Below, piece after piece: positions 1 to 4,634 of a stretch of DNA of 14,521 nucleotides; position 1 is the first letter of the stretch, and each line of letters opens with the position of its first letter. The translations under genes and the position numbers were made by a program. The stretch is from an uncultured Bacilli bacterium (GTDB taxonomy: Bacteria > Bacillota_I > Bacilli_A > RF39 > UBA660). Location: positions 1 to 14,521 of the forward strand of contig CANQKK010000008.1 in assembly GCA_947624475.1 (NCBI GenBank). The letters run 5' to 3'. The notes beneath the pieces were generated by a model. It worked only from the letters and a program-made list of their open reading frames with translations, had not been told where the DNA came from and did no database searches.

Positions 1-47
1 ATCTGTTCTACGATATTTTTAAAATCTTTCACTTCAGTTGCTAACAT
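1..47 (-). CDS. Start of an unidentified minus-strand gene (cut by window edge)
   Basis: Only the first 15 codons lie in the window, reading MLATEVKDFKNIVEQ before the edge. The ATG at 47..45 is preceded by a perfect AGGAGG at 60..55 with eight bases between, so this is a real start. Fifteen residues are too few to name a family. Short charged N-termini like this are seen in antitoxins and other small accessory proteins, but that is only a guess. The gene lies directly behind two perfect palindromes (66-91 and 116-135), which suggests a tightly regulated, perhaps autoregulated, gene. Confidence 0.6.
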   Translation of the reverse strand, partial: MLATEVKDFKNIVEQ

Positions 48-65
48 TTTAATTCCTCCTTTTTT

Positions 66-91
66 AATTTTGCAGACGCGTCTGCAAAATT
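66..91. promoter_or_regulatory. 26-bp perfect palindrome, probable operator
   Basis: The 26 bases are their own reverse complement, with core GCAGACGCGTCTGC flanked by A/T arms. The site ends six bases before the AGGAGG of the gene starting at 47, so it lies in the promoter or 5' leader. It is more GC-rich than its surroundings and has no loop, which fits a dimeric repressor site (TetR-like length) better than a terminator. The regulator is not in the window. Confidence 0.6.
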
Positions 92-115
92 TATTAAATT
101 CTTTTTATCAATTCT

Positions 116-135
116 GATATTGGCATGCCAATATC
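116..135. promoter_or_regulatory. 20-bp perfect palindrome, probable second operator
   Basis: GATATTGGCATGCCAATATC is a perfect 20-bp inverted repeat with core TTGGCATGCCAA. It lies 24 bases from the palindrome at 66-91, and its sequence is unrelated to that one, which suggests a second binding protein or second regulatory input. TTGATA at 111..106 (minus strand) could be a -35 element between the two sites, but I see no convincing -10 at the right spacing. Confidence 0.5.
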
Positions 136-147
136 GTAGTATGTTAT

Positions 148-498
148 CTAAATGGCATTAAAACAACTATGTCATTTTGCACAAAACACTTCAGCTTTTG
201 GACTTGGTATTGATTCAATTAATCTAAATACATTTTTTGTTTCTAACATATCTGTATTTCGCATTTTACCGTCTTTTGCCTTTAACTTGAAAGTGTCACA
301 ATTTGTGACAGTTTCATTACCCTCTTGAATCATTCTGGACTTTAAAGTTCTTCAATAATGAAATGGATCTTTACTTTCGGTTAATACATTTATAACATCA
401 ACAACACTAAAATAATATTCTTCTTTTTCACTATTCCATATACTTCTTATTTCTTTACCATCAAAAAGATTTAAAATTATTTCTAATTTATTATTCAT
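148..498 (-). pseudogene. BRO-N domain (phage antirepressor / DinD-like) protein, interrupted by TGA
   Basis: From ATG 498 the frame gives the BRO-N fold signature: FDGKEIRSIWNSEKEEYYFS, then VVDVINVLTESKDPFHY, a TGA, RTLKSRM, NETVTNCDTFKL and FRLIESIPSPKAE. BRO-N proteins are DNA-binding domains of phage antirepressors and SOS-linked DinD-type proteins. The first TGA (354..352, codon 49) falls exactly where the family has a conserved Trp (YW..LK.R). A second TGA lies at 174..172 (codon 109), and the frame ends at TAG 150..148. The gene also contains an ordinary TGG Trp, so mutation is likelier than recoding. Family members are usually over twice this length, so the C-terminal part is missing. 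AAAGGA precedes the start, and an in-frame ATG at 507 is also possible. Identification is from remembered family motifs. Confidence 0.7.
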
Positions 499-609
499 TA
501 AATTCATATCCTTTCATTTAAAAAATATCAAAAAATGTAAAAACTTTCGCCAATAGTTTCCTTTATTTATAATGGTTTGTGAGTGGTTTTCCATAAGCCT
601 ATATACCAG

Positions 610-1262
610 TTAATGTTTGCCTAATTTTGCCGATTTTCCATTTAAATCACTTTCTTTTAAAAATGCAACTAAACAATTAAGCATATATTCGAATTCATAC
701 CTGGTAAACACTGTTTCATTTTTACTTATCTTTCCTATAGAATGAATTATAGGCTTATTCACATTTTTCAAAACATTTCTATATAATGGATTTTGAATGG
801 CTGATATATATAATTCATCAACTAAATCAATATATTCCTCACTATCTCTTTTTACTTCTTTTCCCTGCCAGTAAACGACACTTGTTTTTATCCAATTAAA
901 ATCACTTGCAACCTTTATACTATTCGAATCTAAACCACTATAACTGAATATATAGTCTTGAACTTCTTTATCTTTAATTTTTATCCCTTGAAAAAATGTT
1001 TCAATACTACTTAAATGTTTTCCATCAAAAACAAATTCGTATGGAAAAAGATTAGATAAAGATTTTGAAAATGGACTTTTTAAGTTGTATCGGACATTAA
1101 TCCACTTTTCTGTCTCACCTAATGGCCTATCTTCTCCTTTTTGTAACAGCTCTCCATCGCAGTATAAACTTCACCTTCGCTAATTATTTCTTTTGGCTTA
1201 AATTCAAAATTTCTTTTAAATTCTTTAAAAGCCTTTAATTCTTCTTTAACTTTTTTTTCCAA
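610..1262 (-). pseudogene. NADAR-family (YbiA-like) protein with a -1 frameshift
   Basis: The start is TTG 1262, behind GGAGGG at 1275..1270 with seven bases between; an ATG 15 bases upstream has no SD. About 35 N-terminal codons read in one frame (LEKKVKEELKAFKEFKRNFE, then EIISEGEVYT). The rest continues in another frame: DGELLQKGEDRPLG, KWINVRYNLKSPFSKSLSNL, FVFDGKHLSSIETFFQGIKI, VYWQGKEVKRDSEEY, then HSIGKISKNETV, ending at TAA 612..610. The spaced motifs SNL.P, S.E.FFQ..K, YWQG and HS.GK...ETV match the NADAR superfamily, predicted or shown to act on ADP-ribosylated or NAD-derived substrates and known in phages and DarT-type systems. Restoring one base near 1157-1165 gives a 217-residue protein; without it the first frame stops at TAG 1121..1119. 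Three Trp codons are TGG. It is either a fresh pseudogene, a sequencing error, or a programmed frameshift. Confidence 0.75.
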
Positions 1263-1327
1263 TTGTTTTCCCTCCATTTAGTCTATTTTAATAAATCGAC
1301 ATCTTAATTTTTATAATTTTTTCACTC

Positions 1328-1383
1328 AAAATAGTCACCGAGAAATCCTCGACAACTGATTTTCCAAAAGTGCGTATCGCACT
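1328..1383 (-). other. Two tandem RNA hairpins in a noncoding gap (structured leader or remnant)
   Basis: The gap 1278-1449 holds no gene. On the minus strand, hairpin 1 is AGTGCG-ATA-CGCACT (1383..1369). Five bases later comes a roughly 15-pair hairpin (1363..1328) with loop GATTT. Its stem contains three consecutive G-U pairs and one bulged C, so it pairs well as minus-strand RNA but would have A-C mismatches as plus-strand RNA. No U-run follows, so it is not a simple terminator. It lies between the M23 stop and the NADAR start. An open stretch across it in one frame (ESEEEYRLVRYALLENQ) may be the remnant of a gene. Confidence 0.45.
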
Positions 1384-1449
1384 AATCTATATTCTTCTTC
1401 TGACTCTTTAATTTAAATAAAATCGTTTATTATTAAATAGTAACACCAT

Positions 1450-2022
1450 TTATCTCATTCCAAAGGCTGCATAAGGATCTTCGATACAAGAACCACCTTT
1501 ATGTATTTCGATATGTAAATGTGGACCTGTCGAATTTCCCGTATTTCCTAAATATCCTATTAAATCACCTTTTTTTACATTTGTTTCAACCACTACTGAT
1601 TTATTAAAATTAACTGCACTCGATGCGGGACATGGAGGCGTACTTCCTTTCTTAGGACAAGATTTCGTAACTAATTTTTGCTTATTAGAAGACATTATAC
1701 TAGGAGCAAACTCTTTTAAATGGGCATAAATAATGTATTCATCAGAGTTATTATTATAAATTAAAACCTGATTTCCATAACTGACTAATACTTTATCATT
1801 ATTAACAGTTCCTGTACTTTGCGAGAAAGTAGCCTTTCCATCCATACCTGCATATAAAGGCGTTCCCTCACTAGCGGATAAATCGTGATATACTTGTTTT
1901 CTACATCCAGCGGTATACGATTTACTACCAAAAGAAACTTTTACATTACTATCTTGTATTGGAACAAAATAATTTTTTTCAGTTCCAGATGATATATTAT
2001 CAAAAGTATAATCATAAGAACT
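1450..2022 (-). pseudogene. M23 family metallopeptidase half, separated from its N-terminal half by TAG
   Basis: This is the LytM/M23 peptidase domain, a zinc endopeptidase that cuts peptidoglycan cross-bridges outside the membrane. Visible motifs are YHDLSASEGTPLYAG (first ligand region), YIIYAHL, and GDLIGYLGNTGNSTGPHLHI with the HLH ligand pair, followed by DPYAAFGMR and TAA at 1452..1450. The reading frame is open from the TAG at 2025..2023 and continuous with the upstream membrane protein. No ATG, GTG or TTG occurs in frame between the TAG and Met 1845, and starting at 1845 would cut off the first zinc-ligand region. So this part is unlikely to be translated alone. The usual H-x3-D spacing of the first ligands is not obvious (H and D are adjacent here). 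A Cys-rich insert (CPKKGSTPPCPASS) precedes the HLH segment. Confidence 0.75.
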
Positions 2023-2517
2023 CTAATTCGAAGAAGAACTCTGACTACCTATATTACTTCGTAATTCTTCTAATTCAGATAATAGGGAACTTTTTTTATC
2101 TTGATTTGTCATTTTCTTCACTGCTTCTTCCGCTTGTAAAATAGATGATATATTCATATCTTCTTTCGCTTTTGCAACCGCTTCTTCGGCTAGAAATTCA
2201 ATCCTACTATTTATGTAATTTGAATTAGCATTACTTATACATTCGGAGTAGCCCACTGCTAAACCAGCATTCCCCAAAATATTATTTACAAAACTTACTA
2301 TTGCTGGTACACAAAATAAAATTACACAATATAATATTCTTTTTGCTACTTTTACCACTTCTTTGTTATCGTCCAATTCTGATGAAGCAACTTTTTTAAA
2401 AAAACTAAATAATATTATGATAATCAATCCAATTGGTACGACGACAAATAATATTTTGAGCAGTTCACTTATAAACATTATTACCTTTAATACTTCAGGA
2501 TTTTGACACGCTTCCAT
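2023..2517 (-). CDS. VirB2/TrbC-like small membrane protein, N-terminal half of an M23 fusion
   Basis: ATG 2517 follows GAGGTG and a TATAAT at 2551..2546. The 164 residues begin with a short periplasmic-type segment (MEACQNPEVL), then two hydrophobic helices (about 11-40 and 61-82) joined by a charged loop (KKVASSELDDNKEVVKVAKR). This layout resembles the VirB2/TrbC pilin-like proteins of type IV secretion and similar orphan proteins of low-GC gut bacteria. A charged helical region (about 104-155) and a Ser-rich linker (SQSSSSN) follow, then TAG. The next codon continues SSYDYTFDN in the same frame into an M23 domain, so the intended product is probably a 354-residue membrane-anchored peptidase. 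As annotated it ends in mid-linker. Alternative: a genuine short membrane protein, with the peptidase made by readthrough. Confidence 0.65.
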   Translation of the reverse strand: MEACQNPEVLKVIMFISELLKILFVVVPIGLIIIILFSFFKKVASSELDDNKEVVKVAKRILYCVILFCVPAIVSFVNNILGNAGLAVGYSECISNANSNYINSRIEFLAEEAVAKAKEDMNISSILQAEEAVKKMTNQDKKSSLLSELEELRSNIGSQSSSSN

Positions 2518-2545
2518 TATTACACCTCACTAATTTTATATACTA

Positions 2546-2551
2546 ATTATA
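2546..2551 (-). promoter_or_regulatory. -10 element TATAAT of the VirB2-like/M23 gene
   Basis: TATAAT lies at 2551..2546, about 29 bases before the ATG at 2517. The matching -35 at 17-base spacing is weak (TTTTAA). An initiation point near 2539 would leave a leader carrying the GAGGTG site. This promoter is just downstream of the lepB terminator and so gives the gene its own transcription unit. Confidence 0.5.
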
Positions 2552-2577
2552 GCATGGAAAGACTAAAATTAAAAGTT

Positions 2578-2607
2578 ATAAAAAGATGATAATATTTTAA
2601 ATTATCA
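2578..2607 (-). terminator. Putative terminator after lepB
   Basis: On the minus strand the stem TGATAAT / ATTATCA (2607..2601 with 2593..2587) has a 7-base loop and is followed by TCTTTTTAT. The stem is all but one A/T, so the call is modest. Its place, 34 bases after the lepB stop and before the next promoter, is right. Confidence 0.5.
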
Positions 2608-2640
2608 CCCTTCAAGTGTAAGTGCCAAAATCTTTTTTTA

Positions 2641-3165
2641 CTATTTATAAATTTTACCAAAAGAAGAAATTGGCCATATACGATAAATTGCTTTACCAAT
2701 AATATCTTTTTCATCAATTAAGCCAAAATATCTACTATCTTTTGATACCGGTCTATTATCTCCGAGAACAAGATACTTTCCATCTGGTATCGTAGTACAA
2801 CTACATATTTCTTCGAGATTAAAGTCTCCAGTATCGCGGAAAATAAAATTTCCTTCAACTAGTTTATCATTAACATATAGTTTATTTTTACGATAGGATA
2901 TATGTTCTCCCGGTAAACCTATTATTCTTTTAACAATTTCCTCCTTTTTATCCACTTCATGTTCATATAAAACAACAATATCAAACCTTTTAATACTAGA
3001 TTTATTATATCCAATTTTTCTTACGAGAAGCAAATCTTTATCAGTAAGAGTTGGAACCATCGACTCGCCACTTACAATAACCGGAGTTACAATAAAACTT
3101 CTAATTAATACGACGATGACTATAATGACGACATAAGGATAAACTTCTTTAATAAACTTTTTCAT
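2641..3165 (-). CDS. lepB: Signal peptidase I
   Basis: This is a type I signal peptidase (peptidase S26), which removes signal peptides from secreted proteins at the outer face of the membrane. The 174 residues start with one membrane helix (about 8-30). They then carry SGESMVPTL with catalytic Ser35, KRIIGLPGE with catalytic Lys79 as general base, and GDNRPVSKDSRYFG (135-148), the conserved box D/E. The chosen start is ATG 3165, behind GAGAGGTG with five bases to the codon. A longer frame starting with TTG 3180 would place the SD inside the gene. It follows rplS by about 41 bases, the rplS-lepB order common in Firmicutes, with a hairpin in between that may lower readthrough. A prepilin and a secreted protein elsewhere in the window show active export, although prepilins use a different peptidase. 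Confidence 0.93.
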   Translation of the reverse strand: MKKFIKEVYPYVVIIVIVVLIRSFIVTPVIVSGESMVPTLTDKDLLLVRKIGYNKSSIKRFDIVVLYEHEVDKKEEIVKRIIGLPGEHISYRKNKLYVNDKLVEGNFIFRDTGDFNLEEICSCTTIPDGKYLVLGDNRPVSKDSRYFGLIDEKDIIGKAIYRIWPISSFGKIYK

Positions 3166-3187
3166 TTTTTCACCTCTCAAATAATAA

Positions 3188-3213
3188 AAGATAATAGCTA
3201 AAACTATTATCTT
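3188..3213 (-). terminator. Terminator/attenuator hairpin between rplS and lepB
   Basis: A perfect 10-pair stem, AAGATAATAG / CTATTATCTT with loop TTTTAG, is followed by TTATTATTT on the minus strand. The rplS stop codon (TAA 3209..3207, followed by TAG) lies inside the left arm. The U-run is broken by A residues, so partial termination, setting the rplS to lepB ratio, is the likeliest role. Confidence 0.6.
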
Positions 3214-3557
3214 CTCTCTTTAATCTTGTAGCTTCCTTTTCTATCTCTCAAGAAATATAATTTAGCTCTTCTAACTTTACCAGGTTTTTCAATTTTTATA
3301 TAGGCAACCTTGTTAGAGTGAATATGGAAAGTTTTTTCAACACCTACACCCGAGTACACTCCTCTTACAGTAAATGTCTCAGATACACCTTTTCCTTTTC
3401 TAGCAATTACAGTTCCTTTAAAGTCTTGGATTCTCTCTTTAGCCTTACCACCTCTAGTTTCGGTAATAATACATCCGACAACAACGGAATCTCCAACACG
3501 AAACTCTGGTAAATCTTTCTTTAATTGACTTGCAGTAATTTTGTCAATTATATCCAT
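3207..3557 (-). CDS. rplS: 50S ribosomal protein L19
   Basis: L19 lies at the 30S-50S interface of the ribosome. The 116 residues match the family from end to end: FRVGDSVVVGCIITE(T)RGGKAKERIQDFKGTVIARKGKG, then FTVRGVYSGVGVEKTFHIHS, KVRRAKLYFLRDRKG and the basic tail YKIKERR. The length is normal. ATG 3557 follows AAAGGAAG with about 11 bases between. It has its own promoter and a leader hairpin, and is separated from the usual rpsP-rimM-trmD partners, which are not in the window. lepB follows. Termination is shared with the hairpin over its stop codon. Confidence 0.97.
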   Translation of the reverse strand: MDIIDKITASQLKKDLPEFRVGDSVVVGCIITETRGGKAKERIQDFKGTVIARKGKGVSETFTVRGVYSGVGVEKTFHIHSNKVAYIKIEKPGKVRRAKLYFLRDRKGSYKIKERR

Positions 3558-3583
3558 CGATTATACACTTCCTTTCTTCTCAA

Positions 3584-3612
3584 GTAATCATTATCTAAAA
3601 TAAGCGGATTAC
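3584..3612 (-). ncRNA. Leader hairpin of rplS, candidate L19 autoregulatory leader
   Basis: Between the promoter (-10 at 3633..3628) and ATG 3557 lies a hairpin with perfect arms GTAATC / GATTAC (3612..3607 with 3589..3584), placed just before the SD. Low-GC Gram-positive bacteria have a known L19 leader in this position, by which L19 controls its own mRNA. The position and the compact single stem fit. I have not matched it to the family model, so the match is inferred. Confidence 0.5.
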
Positions 3613-3627
3613 TCCATGACGAATTTA

Positions 3628-3656
3628 ATTCTACCATATATTATATTAAATTTCAA
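3628..3656 (-). promoter_or_regulatory. Sigma-A promoter of rplS (extended -10)
   Basis: TTGAAA (3656..3651), a 17-base spacer and TAGAAT (3633..3628) preceded by TG one base upstream. This is close to consensus and suits a strongly expressed ribosomal protein gene. Transcription would start near 3621, giving a leader of about 64 bases. Confidence 0.75.
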
Positions 3657-3673
3657 CTATTTTTTTACTTTTT

Positions 3674-3702
3674 TAAACAAAAAGTGAGCATCAAACTCAC
3701 TT
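3674..3702 (-). terminator. Terminator of the three-gene operon ending in yihY
   Basis: On the minus strand AAGTGAG / CTCACTT (3702..3696 with 3688..3682) pairs perfectly around a 7-base loop and runs into TTTTTGTTT. It is 108 bases beyond the yihY stop and 18 bases before the rplS -35, so it insulates rplS from the operon upstream. Confidence 0.75.
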
Positions 3703-3732
3703 AAGTCAAATGACTTCAAATATAAGGAGATA

Positions 3733-3789
3733 ATAGTATTACTATATATTACTCTGTAGTCTGCGAAAATTAATATTAAGTAATACTAT
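3733..3789. repeat. 57-base inverted repeat downstream of yihY
   Basis: Perfect 11-base arms (ATAGTATTACT at 3733-3743 and its complement at 3779-3789) enclose a second pairing (ATATTA / TAATAT), leaving a 19-base loop CTCTGTAGTCTGCGAAAAT. It starts 20 bases after the yihY stop. No U-run follows on either strand, so it is not a simple terminator. It could protect the mRNA 3' end or be a small dispersed repeat. No second copy is in the window. Confidence 0.55.
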
Positions 3790-3809
3790 CATTTTATATT
3801 ATACTTATT

Positions 3810-4622
3810 TTACCTTTTATTATACTCGAGAGTATTTATGACTATACCAAGAACCAAGATAAAACATAGAGCATAAATCCAAATAAGTAAAATAGTTATT
3901 CCAGATAAACTACCATAAATTAAATCGTACTTTCCAAAATATTTAATATAGTAATTGAAGATAGCGGTAAATAAAACCCAACCGACAGTAGTAACAAAAG
4001 CCCCGATAGTGGTCTCACTACTCTTTACTTTGATAGACGGAGCAATCATATATATTAATTTAATATTAAAAAATATTATTAAAAACGTAAGTGGCCATTT
4101 CAAAGCCTCGTAAACCATATTTATTTCATCACTAATATTAATCAATATTTGATATTTTTTCAATAAATCTAATATTCCTCCACCTAACATTGAAAAAATA
4201 AAAATAAATAATAATAGAGCGATTACAATAAGTAAGATGAAAATAGATTTTAATCTGTTTTTTATTTCTGAATTTTTTTCAACTTTATATAAACTATTGG
4301 AAGTATCAATAATAGCATACATTCCTTTAGAAGCAAGAGCAAAAGTAATTAAACTTAAAAAACCGATAGATAAATCAAAATTCTTACTAGAAATTGCTCC
4401 TATTATAGTGTTACTTATATACTCTGGAACAATGTTACTGATCTGATTTAAAATTGTGTTTATCGAAATAGAAAAAGAACTTGCTACGACAACTATTATC
4501 GTAAGAAGTGGAATAATTGCTAAGACAAAACTGTAAGCTAAATAAGCCGGCAAAATTCTAAGTTCTTTAGAACTTAGAATTTTAATAATCCTCTTTAAAC
4601 TCTTTCTTAATTTTGTCTTCAT
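3810..4622 (-). CDS. YihY/BrkB family integral membrane protein
   Basis: A 270-residue protein of the YihY (UPF0761, formerly BrkB / tRNA-processing RNase BN) family. The biochemical role is not settled; relatives have been linked to transport or envelope functions. Six hydrophobic segments lie at roughly 24-50, 82-105, 125-150, 172-195, 203-228 and 236-264. Family landmarks are AYLAYSFVLAIIPLLTIIV near the N-terminus, a small-residue kink SKGMYAI in helix 2, and the C-terminal YGSLSGITILLIWIYALCF. Length is normal for the Firmicutes form. ATG 4622 lies 12 bases after the TGA of the GGDEF-type gene, with only a weak SD-like ACGGA, so translation is probably coupled. It is the last gene of the operon whose promoter is at 7187-7215. 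Confidence 0.9.
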   Translation of the reverse strand: MKTKLRKSLKRIIKILSSKELRILPAYLAYSFVLAIIPLLTIIVVVASSFSISINTILNQISNIVPEYISNTIIGAISSKNFDLSIGFLSLITFALASKGMYAIIDTSNSLYKVEKNSEIKNRLKSIFILLIVIALLLFIFIFSMLGGGILDLLKKYQILINISDEINMVYEALKWPLTFLIIFFNIKLIYMIAPSIKVKSSETTIGAFVTTVGWVLFTAIFNYYIKYFGKYDLIYGSLSGITILLIWIYALCFILVLGIVINTLEYNKR

Positions 4623-4634
4623 TTTCCGTCACAC

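Noticed and set aside
294..310. Inverted repeat TGTCACAA-T-TTGTGACA inside the BRO-N gene
   Set aside because: It lies in codons for the family-typical ETVTNCDTFKL segment, so protein conservation explains it better than an operator.
1369..1383. tRNA or group II intron domain V in the hairpin region
   Set aside because: No T-arm or anticodon arm pattern, and no domain V catalytic triad or tetraloop, can be placed.
1959..2144. Plus-strand open frames inside minus-strand genes (for example 1959-2144, 3318-3512, 4237-4446, 5274-5492, 7855-8052, 13034-13231)
   Set aside because: No SD, no family resemblance, and each lies opposite a well-supported gene or its continuation.
2641..3180. Longer lepB start at TTG 3180
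   Set aside because: It would place the strong SD GAGAGGTG inside the coding region; ATG 3165 matches the family N-terminus.
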